Shown: piece by piece, positions 17,263-25,333 of the stretch
Layout of the letters: every line of letters begins with the position of its first letter
Position numbering within the stretch: the stretch's first letter is position 1
From: Nitrospinota bacterium
GTDB taxonomy: Bacteria > Nitrospinota > Nitrospinia > JACRGO01
Assembly: GCA_016212295.1 (NCBI GenBank)
Contig: JACRGO010000009.1
Location: 1 to 40,000, forward strand
Direction of reading: 5' to 3'
DNA length: 40,000 nucleotides
The notes under the pieces: model-generated
The model's input: the letters and a program-made list of their open reading frames with translations, nothing else
Database searches by the model: none
Told to the model about the DNA's origin: nothing
Position numbers and translations under genes: made by a program

Positions 17263-17423
17263 AAGTGACTAAAGTGAGCTAAAGTTAAAAGTGAGCTAAA
17301 GTTAAAAGTGAGCTAAAGTTAAAAGTGGCTTAAGTTGCGGTGGAAGTACCACTTTTTTTAACTTTAGCTCACTTGTAACTTTAGTTCACTTTAGTCACTT
17401 GTAACTTTAGCTCACTCTTAACT
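17263..17423. repeat. AGTGAGCTAAAGTTAAA hairpin array, ftsQ-ftsA spacer
   Basis: Left arm 17263-17337 holds near-identical tandem copies of AGTGAGCTAAAGTTAAA. Right arm 17351-17423 holds the reverse complements (TTTAACTTTAGCTCACT and variants). Together they would fold into a hairpin of about 70 base pairs with a short loop. The same word family fills the spacers at 22484-22664 and 25202-25333, and nowhere else in the window. Confidence 0.9.
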
Positions 17424-17431
17424 TTTTCCCT

Positions 17432-18310
17432 TCAAACCCCCTCCGTGAATTTAACCACCGCCTTTTTCTCGTAGCACAGGTCAATGGACTTTATGGACTT
17501 GCCCTCCATCCTCGCGTAATCGAAAATGGCCCTCAGCCTGGAGAGTTTTTTCGGGAGGTCCTGCGTGTCCACGCGGATTTCCGTTTTGTTCTTCCTGGTG
17601 ATAAGGGACATTTCGTACTTGTTCTCGATCCTCAAGCCTGCCACCGGGTCTTCAAACAGCCTTGTTTCCCCGGCGTACTTCAGCAAGTGTAGGCCGGTCA
17701 GGAATATTTTCGGGAAGACCTGGCCGCCGAGGTCCGGCCTGTCCTCTCCCGCGCCCGCAAGGAGCGGCAGGTCCGGGTACTCTTTTTCAGAGAGCTTCGC
17801 TATTATGAATCCCTTGGCGTTCACCAGAAACAGCTCGCCCCTCCAGAAGACCCTGGCGAAGAGTTCCCTTTCCGTGATTTCAATGGCAAGGCCGGACGGT
17901 AGGTCGCGCCGCACAACGGCCTTCTCCACCCACGGGTTTCGCATTATATTCTTAGAGATGTTCTCCAGATTAAGCTGAAAGGAGTTTTTCCCAGTATGCA
18001 CGCCTGAAAGCGACAGTATCTCAGTTTCCGGTATCCTTTTATTTCCTGCCACCACCACCTTATTCAGGAGGAAATGTTCGTCCTGGAAGATATAGCTATA
18101 TGCATTCATCCCGACGGCGGTAGAGGCCGCGGCAAGCAGGGCCATGAAAGACGCCTGGACGCAAAAAACCACAAGATAAGCCATCGTGTTGTAAATGGCC
18201 CGGAAGGAAATCGGCTTCCTTGGTTTACTTGCGGACTTGGAGCGGACCCGCGCGCGGGTGCGAGGGGAAACCACGCCCTTCCTTGATATTGCAATGCTTG
18301 CTGACGCCAT
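17432..18310 (-). CDS. ftsQ: Cell division protein FtsQ
   Basis: A bitopic divisome protein linking FtsL/FtsB and the septal synthase. The 292-residue sequence has a long basic cytoplasmic N-terminus (to about 40), one membrane helix (about 43-65), a POTRA domain (about 82-152, with VVVAGNKRIPETEIL and NPWVEKAVVRRDLPSGLAIEI) and the beta domain ending in IKSIDLCYEKKAVVKF. The start lies three bases after the ddl stop, which supports translation coupling. No FtsB gene is seen here. Confidence 0.92.
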   Translation of the reverse strand: MASASIAISRKGVVSPRTRARVRSKSASKPRKPISFRAIYNTMAYLVVFCVQASFMALLAAASTAVGMNAYSYIFQDEHFLLNKVVVAGNKRIPETEILSLSGVHTGKNSFQLNLENISKNIMRNPWVEKAVVRRDLPSGLAIEITERELFARVFWRGELFLVNAKGFIIAKLSEKEYPDLPLLAGAGEDRPDLGGQVFPKIFLTGLHLLKYAGETRLFEDPVAGLRIENKYEMSLITRKNKTEIRVDTQDLPKKLSRLRAIFDYARMEGKSIKSIDLCYEKKAVVKFTEGV

Positions 18311-18312
18311 GT

Positions 18313-19227
18313 TTATTTCACCGTGTCTAAAATGTTTTCAAGCAGGACGCCGAATTCCATTCCCGCCTGCTTAGCGGCCATCGGCAGGAGACTGGTCCCG
18401 GTCATACCCGGGAGCGTGTTACATTCCAGGACAAAGGGATTTCCGCCAGAGTCCAGCATAAGGTCCACCCTGGAAAGCCCCCGGCATCTCAGGACCTTGT
18501 GCGCCTGGAGGGCCAGTTCAGAGCACCTCCTTGCCGCTTCAGAACTCAAGGGAGCGGGGCATAGGTAGTCGGTTTTCCCCTTGGTGTACTTTGCCTCGTA
18601 ATCGTATAGCCCGCCCTTTGGTTTTATTTCCACGATTGGAAGCGCCCTTTCTCCGACGATTCCAACAGTGAGATTCCTGCCGTCGATAAAATCCTCCACC
18701 AGGACCTCGTCATCCATTTTAAAGGCGCATAGGATGGCTGCCTCAAGCTCTTCCTCGCGGCGGACAATGGAAAGCCCTATGGTGGAGCCTTGGGACGCGG
18801 GCTTTACAATGCAAGGCAGCTTCAGGTCCCTTTTGGCCTTTTCCATGAAATCCGGGTCGTCCCTGAAAATGGCTTGAAAGTCCGGGGTCGGTATTCCATG
18901 AAAAATGAATATTTCCTTTGCGATGGTTTTATTCATGCTCAGGGCGCTGCCGAGTATCCCGGACCCCACGTAAGGTATGCCCATCCATTCCAAAAGGCCC
19001 TGCGCCGCGCCGTCTTCCCCCAGCGCCCCATGAAGGGCAATGAAGGCGATATCGATTTTGGATTCCTTGATTTTTTCCCAGAGGTCCCGGCCGGCCATGA
19101 TCGGCGCAACGTCGTAGCCCTGTTCTTTCAGGGCGGCCGCAACCGCGCTTCCGGTTTTAAGGGATATTTCCCTTTCAGAGGAAAAGCCCCCCATGATTAC
19201 GCCGATTTTTTTATTTTTCCATTTCAT
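18313..19227 (-). CDS. ddl: D-alanine--D-alanine ligase
   Basis: An ATP-grasp enzyme that joins two D-alanines for the end of the peptidoglycan stem peptide, feeding MurF. Present are the N-terminal MGGFSSEREISLKTG, the ATP-grasp segments CIVKPASQGSTIGLSIV and VEDFIDGRNLTVGIVG, and the C-terminal LECNTLPGMTGTSLLPMAA with the Mg-binding and substrate residues. At about 304 residues it has the usual length. ATG 19227 is preferred to a GTG three codons earlier (19236), because the GTG leaves little room for a ribosome site; the difference is small. Confidence 0.96.
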   Translation of the reverse strand: MKWKNKKIGVIMGGFSSEREISLKTGSAVAAALKEQGYDVAPIMAGRDLWEKIKESKIDIAFIALHGALGEDGAAQGLLEWMGIPYVGSGILGSALSMNKTIAKEIFIFHGIPTPDFQAIFRDDPDFMEKAKRDLKLPCIVKPASQGSTIGLSIVRREEELEAAILCAFKMDDEVLVEDFIDGRNLTVGIVGERALPIVEIKPKGGLYDYEAKYTKGKTDYLCPAPLSSEAARRCSELALQAHKVLRCRGLSRVDLMLDSGGNPFVLECNTLPGMTGTSLLPMAAKQAGMEFGVLLENILDTVK

Positions 19228-19236
19228 TGTATTCAC

Positions 19237-19303
19237 TCACCGCAAAGGCGCAGAGGGCGCAAAGAAAAGCCAAAACTTTGCGTTCTTTGCGTCTTTGCGG
19301 TGA
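19237..19303. repeat. CGCAAAG-word inverted repeat, murB-ddl spacer
   Basis: Arm 19237-19264 (starting TCACCGCAAAGGCGCAGAGG) and arm 19276-19303 (ending GTCTTTGCGGTGA) are reverse complements at about 24 of 28 positions. The word is the same family as the repeats at 1037-1248. The left arm overlaps the region just before the ddl start. Confidence 0.8.
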
Positions 19304-19331
19304 TTAAGATTGTAATTATTTTCAAAAGTGG

Positions 19332-20261
19332 TTAATTCATAATTTGAATTTCAAGTTCCAGATTTATTCCGAATTTCTCCATCACCTTTTTCCTGGCCAT
19401 GTCGATCAGTTCCTGAATGTCCGACGCCCTTGCCCCTCCGGTGTTTACAATAAAATTAGCGTGTTTCCTGGATATCTCGGCGCCGCCGGCCCGCGTTCCC
19501 TTTAGTCCGGCGGACTCTATCAAACGTCCCGCGCAATCGCCCGGCGGGTTTTTAAATACCGACCCTGCTGAAGGGAACTCAAGGGGCTGCGAGTTTTTCC
19601 GCCATTGGAGATGTTCCTTCATCTTTTTCAAAATTTCCCCGGCCTCGCCCGCGGCCAATTTCAACTTCGCGCCAAGAATAATTCCCATGTCCCTCAGGGA
19701 AGACCATCGATAGCCGAACTTGATTTCTTCCCTGGAGAGATTGCGCGCCCGGCCTTCCATGTCCATTACTCTGACCGATTCCACCAGGGAAGCTATCTCC
19801 CGGCCCCCGGCCCCTGCGTTCATTAATAACGCCCCTCCAAGGGTCCCTGGAATTCCGGCCAGGCATTCCATTCCGGTGAGACCATGTTTCAGGGCAAAGG
19901 CGGCCAAGCCGCTAAGAACCACCCCGGCCCCGGCCTCTATCTCCTTGGATTTTTCTCCATTTTTCAGCAAGGTCTTCTTCCTGTAATTTCCGTCCAGTAA
20001 AATAACCACGCCCCTTATGCCCTGGTCCGATACCAGAATATTCGAGCCCCGTCCGATGACCCTGGCCGGAAGGCCCTTTTCCCCGGCGAACTCCAGGGAG
20101 CGCCTCAGTTGGCCGTCATCCTCGGCCCAAAGCATGAGGTCCGCCTTTCCTCCCACTTTAAAGGATGTGTAGGGCGCCAAGGGCTCATTGGCCTTGAAGC
20201 GGATTTTTTCGCGCCTCAACCTCTCTACTTCGACGTTCGACGTTCGATGTTCGATGTTCAA
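19332..20261 (-). CDS. murB: UDP-N-acetylenolpyruvoylglucosamine reductase MurB
   Basis: A flavoenzyme that reduces UDP-GlcNAc-enolpyruvate to UDP-MurNAc. The family motifs are all present: APYTSFKVGGKADLML, VIGRGSNILVSDQG, GLTGMECLAGIPGTLGGALLMNAG, FGYRWSSLRD, PSAGSVFKNPPG, and SRKHANFIVNTGGA. The start is a problem. No ATG or GTG precedes the conserved core, and the first in-frame start (TTG 20261) lies in a TCGAACATCGAACGT-word repeat, so the first 13 residues are a translation of that repeat. A later TTG at 20219 would exclude it but has its purine-rich stretch too close. murB follows murG by 24 bases; murC, usual at this place, is missing. Confidence 0.95.
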   Translation of the reverse strand: MNIEHRTSNVEVERLRREKIRFKANEPLAPYTSFKVGGKADLMLWAEDDGQLRRSLEFAGEKGLPARVIGRGSNILVSDQGIRGVVILLDGNYRKKTLLKNGEKSKEIEAGAGVVLSGLAAFALKHGLTGMECLAGIPGTLGGALLMNAGAGGREIASLVESVRVMDMEGRARNLSREEIKFGYRWSSLRDMGIILGAKLKLAAGEAGEILKKMKEHLQWRKNSQPLEFPSAGSVFKNPPGDCAGRLIESAGLKGTRAGGAEISRKHANFIVNTGGARASDIQELIDMARKKVMEKFGINLELEIQIMN

Positions 20262-20273
20262 TGTTCGACGTTA
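20228..20273. repeat. TTCGACGTTCGATGTTC array at the murB start
   Basis: Five to six degenerate copies of a GTTCGA(C/T) heptamer (for example TTCGACGTTCGATGTTC on the plus strand) cover the murG-murB junction and the first codons of murB. Translated on the minus strand it gives NIEHRTSNVE, a peptide often seen at mis-called protein starts. Confidence 0.85.
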
Positions 20274-20285
20274 ATTCTTTATTTT

Positions 20286-21368
20286 TTAACCAGCCAAGTC
20301 CTCCGCCATCATGGCTATCCTCGAGGCCGCGTCAGGCTTCGAGAACTTCTTGATCTCCTCGCCCACCACCATCAAGGCCAAGGGGTTCTCCATGTAATAA
20401 GTGATTTTTTCAGCAAGCCTCTCTCCCAGGAATTCGTCCTCCAGCAGGACCTCCGCCGCGTGGTTTCTTTCAAGCGCCCTGGCGTTTATTTCCTGGTGGT
20501 TGTCCGCCGCTGTTGGCAGCGGTATTAAAATCGCGGGCTTCCCGGCGGCCGCCAGTTCCGAAAGGGTCATTGCGCCGGCCCGGCAGACGATCAGGTCCGC
20601 GAACCTGAAGGCGTCGAACATGTCGTATATAAAGGGCTGGACGTCGGCCTTGACCCCAAGCTCCTCGTATTTTTCCTTTATCCATTCACAATCCGCCGTT
20701 CCTGACTGATGAAGGATGCTGATTGGCCTTGGAAAATCCATGAGCACGGCGGCGGCTTCCACCATCGCCATGTTGATTGCATGAGACCCCTGGCTTCCTC
20801 CGAATATCAGCAATGTAAACTGGTCCACATTTTCCACGTCCTTCAGCCGCGGTTTTATTTCAAGGAACTCCCTGCGGACCGGATTTCCCGTTGCCTCGGT
20901 TTTGGACCTTGGGAAATAGTCCGCTGACTCCTTAAAGCCAAGCGCGATGGCATTAACTATCCTTGCCGCTATCCTGTTCGTTGCGCCGGGCAGCACATTC
21001 TGCTCGTGGATCAGGCGCGGCACTCTTAACAGCCAGGCCGCGGCGAGGACAGGTCCTGAGACATACCCTCCCGCGCCAAGGGCGACGTCAGGCCGGAACA
21101 CCGCCATGTAAAAGACGGCCTGAAGGAACCCGAAGGGCAGTTTGAAAAGGGACTTCAAGATATCGGGCAAGGACTTCCTTTTCATTCCGCCGGCGGCGAT
21201 GGTCCTGAATTCCAACTCTTCCCTTCGCAGAATTTCCACGCCGCATCCTTTTTTTGTTGTGATAAAGAGGACCTTGGTTTCCCAATTCCTATCGAGCAGT
21301 TCCCGCGCCACGGCTATGGCGGGATAGAGATGTCCTCCAGTCCCTCCAGCGGCGATAAGTATTTTCAT
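20286..21368 (-). CDS. murG: MurG, lipid II-forming GlcNAc transferase
   Basis: This peripheral membrane GT-B enzyme adds GlcNAc to lipid I, making lipid II. The glycine-rich loop GGTGGHLYPAIAVA with H13 is at 8-21, the acceptor-domain segment LGAGGYVSGP at about 97-106, HEQNVLPGATNR at 121-132, and the second G-loop FGGSQGSHAIN at 189-199. The UDP-GlcNAc site region CRAGAMTLSELAAAGKPAILIPLP follows as two adjacent stretches. The 360 residues are normal length. The start overlaps the ftsW stop as ATGA, showing tight coupling. Confidence 0.97.
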   Translation of the reverse strand: MKILIAAGGTGGHLYPAIAVARELLDRNWETKVLFITTKKGCGVEILRREELEFRTIAAGGMKRKSLPDILKSLFKLPFGFLQAVFYMAVFRPDVALGAGGYVSGPVLAAAWLLRVPRLIHEQNVLPGATNRIAARIVNAIALGFKESADYFPRSKTEATGNPVRREFLEIKPRLKDVENVDQFTLLIFGGSQGSHAINMAMVEAAAVLMDFPRPISILHQSGTADCEWIKEKYEELGVKADVQPFIYDMFDAFRFADLIVCRAGAMTLSELAAAGKPAILIPLPTAADNHQEINARALERNHAAEVLLEDEFLGERLAEKITYYMENPLALMVVGEEIKKFSKPDAASRIAMMAEDLAG

Positions 21369-22480
21369 GGCTGTTTTTTCACATACATTTTGTTGGAGAC
21401 ATTCAGCAAAATCCCGGCGCTCACCATTGACACTATAAGGGACGAGCCTCCCACGCTTATAAAGGGAAGAGGCAGCCCCTTTGTCGGGAGCGCCCCCACC
21501 ACCACTCCGATGTTGATCAGGGCCTGCACGCTGATCAGCAGGGAAAATCCCACGGCCAGATAGCGGCCGTAAAGATCATCGACCTTCATGGCAACGCGCA
21601 GGCCGCGCCACAGAAAAACAATGAAACACAAGAGGACAAAAGCCACCCCGATGAACCCCAACTCCTCGCCTATCACTGAAAAAATAAAATCCGTGTGCGG
21701 CTCAGGTAGATAGAAGAGCTTTTGCTTGCTGTTCCCCAGGCCAAGGCCGGTGACGCCTCCCCGCGCAATGGCAAGCAGGGACTGGATGATTTGAAAGCCG
21801 GAGTCCGTGGGATCGTCCCATGGATTCAAAAAAGCCAGAATCCTCCTCTTCCGGTAGGGGACGAACATGACCGCGTAAGCCAGGACCGGCAAGGAGCAAA
21901 GGAGCGTGAGAAACGTGTGCTTCATCCGCACCCCTGCGACAAAGAGGAGCATGGAAACCACAACGGTGATGACTATGGCGGTGCCAAGGTCCGGCTGTAT
22001 GGCGATCAACATGGCGAGCGCTCCCAGGACTATAAGGTTCGGGAGATAGCCGACGGTGAAGTCCTCGATCTTGTCCGCTTTCCTGGAAAGGGTATGGGCC
22101 ATATAGAGAATCAGGGAGACCTTGACCAGTTCCGAGGGTTGAAAGATGAATGGGCCCAGCACCAGCCACCTCCTTGCTCCTCCTACTTCCTTGCTGAAGA
22201 CCGGGAAGAGGATGAGGACAAGCATGAAAACTGAAGCCGCGAAGAGTGGGAGGGTCGCCTTCTTCAATTGTTCATAATCAACGAGCATGACTGACACCAT
22301 CAGGACCGACCCGATTCCCACCCAGGCGATCTGGCGCTTCAGGAAATAAAGGTGGTCTCCGTATCTTTCCATTGCGATAATCGCGCTGGCGCTGTAACTC
22401 ATGATGACCCCTATGGACACCATTACAAGGGTGGAGATGAGTATCCAGGGGTCGAATCTTTTTGTGATTTTTATGTTCAT
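21365..22480 (-). CDS. ftsW: FtsW, septal peptidoglycan glycosyltransferase (SEDS)
   Basis: A polytopic SEDS enzyme that polymerises lipid II with its partner FtsI. The 371 residues have about ten membrane helices. Family marks are GGARRWLVLGPFIFQPSELVK (as two stretches, 99-120), PDLGTA (163-168), and the catalytic-loop PEPHTDFIFSVIGEELGF (259-276), where D264 is the likely catalytic aspartate. LPFISVGGSSL (338-348) follows. The gene order is mraY-ftsW with a 189-base repeat-filled gap; in related clusters murD lies here. Confidence 0.96.
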   Translation of the reverse strand: MNIKITKRFDPWILISTLVMVSIGVIMSYSASAIIAMERYGDHLYFLKRQIAWVGIGSVLMVSVMLVDYEQLKKATLPLFAASVFMLVLILFPVFSKEVGGARRWLVLGPFIFQPSELVKVSLILYMAHTLSRKADKIEDFTVGYLPNLIVLGALAMLIAIQPDLGTAIVITVVVSMLLFVAGVRMKHTFLTLLCSLPVLAYAVMFVPYRKRRILAFLNPWDDPTDSGFQIIQSLLAIARGGVTGLGLGNSKQKLFYLPEPHTDFIFSVIGEELGFIGVAFVLLCFIVFLWRGLRVAMKVDDLYGRYLAVGFSLLISVQALINIGVVVGALPTKGLPLPFISVGGSSLIVSMVSAGILLNVSNKMYVKKQP

Positions 22481-22483
22481 GTT

Positions 22484-22664
22484 ACAAGTGACTAAAGTTA
22501 CGAGTGAGCTAAAGTGACTAAAGTTACGAGTGACTAAAGTGAACTAAAGTTAAAAACGAAAAATCGTTACATATATATTTAAACTTAGTGGACCTTCGTG
22601 GCTATGATCTTTTGTTGCCGCTTTCAACTTTAGTCACTTGTAACTTTAGTCACTTTAGCTCACT
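22484..22664. repeat. AGTGACTAAAGT hairpin array, mraY-ftsW spacer
   Basis: Tandem words AGTGACTAAAGTTACG and AGTGAGCTAAAG fill 22484-22555; their reverse complements (ACTTTAGTCACTTGTAACTT and variants) fill 22624-22664. The array occupies nearly the entire gap where murD is usually found. It belongs to the same family as those at 17263-17423 and 25202-25333. Confidence 0.9.
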
Positions 22665-22669
22665 ATCCT

Positions 22670-23761
22670 TCACCTTATTTTCAAAGTACTCAAACTGAAC
22701 ATTGCAAGGATAATGGCGACTATCCAGAACCTGACTATAACCTTCGGCTCCTCCCAGCCCTTTTCCTCGAAGTGGTGGTGCAAAGGGGCCATGCGGAAAA
22801 TCCGCTTGCCCCCGGTCATTTTGAAATAACCAACCTGGAGGATGACCGACATCGCTTCTATCACAAATACCCCGCCGATGAAGAAGAGCAGGAGTTCATG
22901 CTTGACTATCACGGCCAGGGTCCCCAGCAGGGCCCCCAAGGGAACGGAGCCGACATCGCCCATGAATATCTGGGCCGGATAGGAATTGAACCAAAGAAAA
23001 CCAAGGCACGATCCTATGGCCGCGCCGCATAGCACTGTCAGCTCCCCGCTTTCCTTGATGTTGTAAATCATCAGGTATTGCGCGAACTTGGTATGGCCGC
23101 ATACGTAAGTCACCACCATCAAGGCGAAGGTGGCTATGATAATCGGGCCTATGGCCAGTCCGTCCAGTCCGTCCGTGAGGTTGACCGCGTTGGACGTTCC
23201 CACTATCACCATGATGATGAAAAAAAGATAAAAAAGGCCCAGGTCCGGTCTGTAGTTTTTCAGGAAGGGTATGCCGAGTTTCGTGGCGAAGCCCGCCCTG
23301 CCGCTGTCAAAATAAACAATATACACCGCCACGATCGACGCGAAAAAAAACTGGAGGAAGAATTTCTCCCTTGGCGACATTCCCTGCTTCCTGATTTTTT
23401 TGATCTTCATGTAGTCGTCGGCGAAACCTATGGCGCCATAGGCAATGGCCACGAACATGGCCAGTAAAATGTAGCGGTTGGAAAGATCGGCCCACAGCAG
23501 GACCGAAACTATAAGGGAGCCAAGGATCAGGAGGCCGCCCATTGTGGGGGTACCGGATTTTTTATGGTGGCTTTTCGGCCCGTCCTCCCTTATTTTTTCC
23601 CCGATTTCAAAGGCCCGCATGGTCCTAATCACCAGCGGACCTATCAGCAGGCTCAGCAACAGGGCGGTCAAAAGCGAATACACCGACCGGAAGGTAATGT
23701 ATTTAAAAACATTGAAAAGAGTGTATGTATCGCTTAGCGGATATAGTAAGTGGTAAAGCAT
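22670..23761 (-). CDS. mraY: MraY, phospho-MurNAc-pentapeptide translocase
   Basis: A ten-helix membrane enzyme that transfers phospho-MurNAc-pentapeptide to undecaprenyl phosphate, giving lipid I. The 363-residue sequence has the conserved GPKSHHKKSGTPTMGG (61-76), the aspartate pair D115-D116 in GFADDYMK, NAVNLTDGLDGLA (191-203) and the HHH motif PLHHHFE (326-332). The start lies four bases after the murF stop. Confidence 0.97.
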   Translation of the reverse strand: MLYHLLYPLSDTYTLFNVFKYITFRSVYSLLTALLLSLLIGPLVIRTMRAFEIGEKIREDGPKSHHKKSGTPTMGGLLILGSLIVSVLLWADLSNRYILLAMFVAIAYGAIGFADDYMKIKKIRKQGMSPREKFFLQFFFASIVAVYIVYFDSGRAGFATKLGIPFLKNYRPDLGLFYLFFIIMVIVGTSNAVNLTDGLDGLAIGPIIIATFALMVVTYVCGHTKFAQYLMIYNIKESGELTVLCGAAIGSCLGFLWFNSYPAQIFMGDVGSVPLGALLGTLAVIVKHELLLFFIGGVFVIEAMSVILQVGYFKMTGGKRIFRMAPLHHHFEEKGWEEPKVIVRFWIVAIILAMFSLSTLKIR

Positions 23762-23765
23762 GGCC

Positions 23766-25157
23766 TCAGTTTTCCATTATTTTTTTAATAATCCTCTCCA
23801 TCCCCATGCCGCGTGAGCCCTTGAGGAGGACGCAGTCCCCTTTTTTCGCGAAATCCCTCAGAAAACCTGCGGCCTCTTCAGGGTCCTTGAAACCCTTAAC
23901 CCTTGAGGAATCAAAGCCGTTCTCAATGGCGGACATGCCGCAGGCCTCGGCCTCGTCCCCGAAGGTAACGAAGAAATCAAGTTTCTTTTCCGCGACTATT
24001 TTTCCTATACGGGAGTGGGCGGACTTTGAATATTTTCCTAGCTCCAGCATGTCGCCAGCGACGAATATTTTTCTCCCGGCCACGTGTTTGCCGGCCAGGG
24101 TTTCAATGGCTGCGGACATGGACGCGGGATTGGCGTTATATGCGTCGTTGATAAGCATGACGCCGTTCCACTCCAGGGTCTCCATGCGCATGGCCAGGGG
24201 CCTGTAATTTTCAAGGCCCTCGGCTATACCGTCACCATTGATTTCAAGCAGTTCCGCCACTGCAGCGGCGCATAGGGCGTTATAAAGGTTATGCATTCCA
24301 GGGACCATGACCTTGCAGCGGGCGATTTTCCCGCCGCGCGCCACCAGGCTGAATTCAATGCCGGAATCCCCAAGCCGGATCTCCTCCGCCGTGAAATCCG
24401 CCTTGTTCCTCATGCCAAAAGAGACGACCCTTCCCCTTGCGGCGTTTTTCATGGCGTCAAAGCCGAAGCTGTCGGAATTCAAAACCACGCCGCTTTCGCG
24501 GTCCAGGCAGTCCACAAGCTCTTTTTTGGCCTTCAGGACGTTTTCAATTGAGCCCAGTGATTCCAGATGGGCCTCTCCTATATTAGTCACCGCCCCGTAT
24601 CCCGGCCTGGCGGTATCGCATAAAAGCGTTATCTCGCCAAGGCCGCTCATTCCCATTTCCAGGACAGCCGCTTCATGGGTCTCGTCCAATTCAAAAAGCG
24701 TGAGCGGCAGGCCGATATGGTTATTGAAATTTCCCTGGTTCTTTAACACCCGGAACTTCGTTGACAGGATGGAGGCCGCCATTTCCTTTACAGTGGATTT
24801 TCCATTACTGCCGGTGATCCCGACCACCGGGATATCGAATTTCATACGATGGCAGCGGGCGATGTCGTGCAGGGCCTTCAAGGTGTCATCCACCTTTATT
24901 ACCGTGGCCCTGTTCCCGGCGTTATGGGAAAACTTTTTTATTTCGTCTTCCCGCTCAGACAGGATAGCAACGGAAATGCCTTTTCCCATTGCCTCTTCCA
25001 TGAACAGATGGCCGTTTTTGCTTTCGCCCTTGATGGCGATGAAGAGTCCGCCTTCAGCGGCCTTCCGGGAATCTATATAAATCCCGGAAAATTCCGTGTC
25101 CGCCTTCCCGGCAATCGCCGTCCCGCCCGTGGCCGCCATAAGTTCCTTGGTTTTCAT
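23766..25157 (-). CDS. murF: MurF, UDP-MurNAc-tripeptide D-Ala-D-Ala ligase
   Basis: A cytoplasmic ATP-dependent ligase that adds the D-Ala-D-Ala made by Ddl to UDP-MurNAc-tripeptide. From ATG 25157 it has 463 residues: an N-terminal domain with DSR, the ATP loop GITGSNGKSTVKEMA (113-127), the MurF-type NQGNFNNHIGLPLT (about 140-153), EMGMSGLGEI, and the C-terminal INDAYNANPASM stretch. An in-frame TTG 15 codons earlier starts in intergenic word sequence (CGCGGCTGCGCCGC) and was rejected. murF is the only Mur ligase in this window. Confidence 0.96.
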   Translation of the reverse strand: MKTKELMAATGGTAIAGKADTEFSGIYIDSRKAAEGGLFIAIKGESKNGHLFMEEAMGKGISVAILSEREDEIKKFSHNAGNRATVIKVDDTLKALHDIARCHRMKFDIPVVGITGSNGKSTVKEMAASILSTKFRVLKNQGNFNNHIGLPLTLFELDETHEAAVLEMGMSGLGEITLLCDTARPGYGAVTNIGEAHLESLGSIENVLKAKKELVDCLDRESGVVLNSDSFGFDAMKNAARGRVVSFGMRNKADFTAEEIRLGDSGIEFSLVARGGKIARCKVMVPGMHNLYNALCAAAVAELLEINGDGIAEGLENYRPLAMRMETLEWNGVMLINDAYNANPASMSAAIETLAGKHVAGRKIFVAGDMLELGKYSKSAHSRIGKIVAEKKLDFFVTFGDEAEACGMSAIENGFDSSRVKGFKDPEEAAGFLRDFAKKGDCVLLKGSRGMGMERIIKKIMEN

Positions 25158-25201
25158 TGAGATCAATTTTAAACTTCCATAACGCGGCTGCGCCGCAATC
25201 A

Positions 25202-25333
25202 AGTTAAAAGTGACTAAAGTGAGCTAAAGTGACTAAAGTTGAAAACAAAAAATTGCCTTTCCACCACAACTTTAGCTCACTTGAAACTTTAGTCACTTTA
25301 GCTCACTTTAGCTCACTTTAGTCACTTTTAATT
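25202..25333. repeat. AGTGACTAAAGT hairpin array, ftsI-murF spacer
   Basis: Forward words at 25202-25242 (AAGTGACTAAAGTGAGC and similar) face five reverse-complement words at 25267-25333 (CTTTAGCTCACTTTAG and similar). The array fills the gap where murE is usually found. Confidence 0.9.

Noticed and set aside
16417-17268. 283-codon plus-strand frame
   Set aside because: Antisense to ftsA; Ser/Thr/Pro-rich translation typical of shadow frames.
17263-17423. CRISPR-like repeats
   Set aside because: The repeats touch one another without unique spacers, reverse direction halfway, and have no cas genes nearby.
24307-25080. 257-codon plus-strand frame
   Set aside because: Antisense to murF with no motifs of its own.
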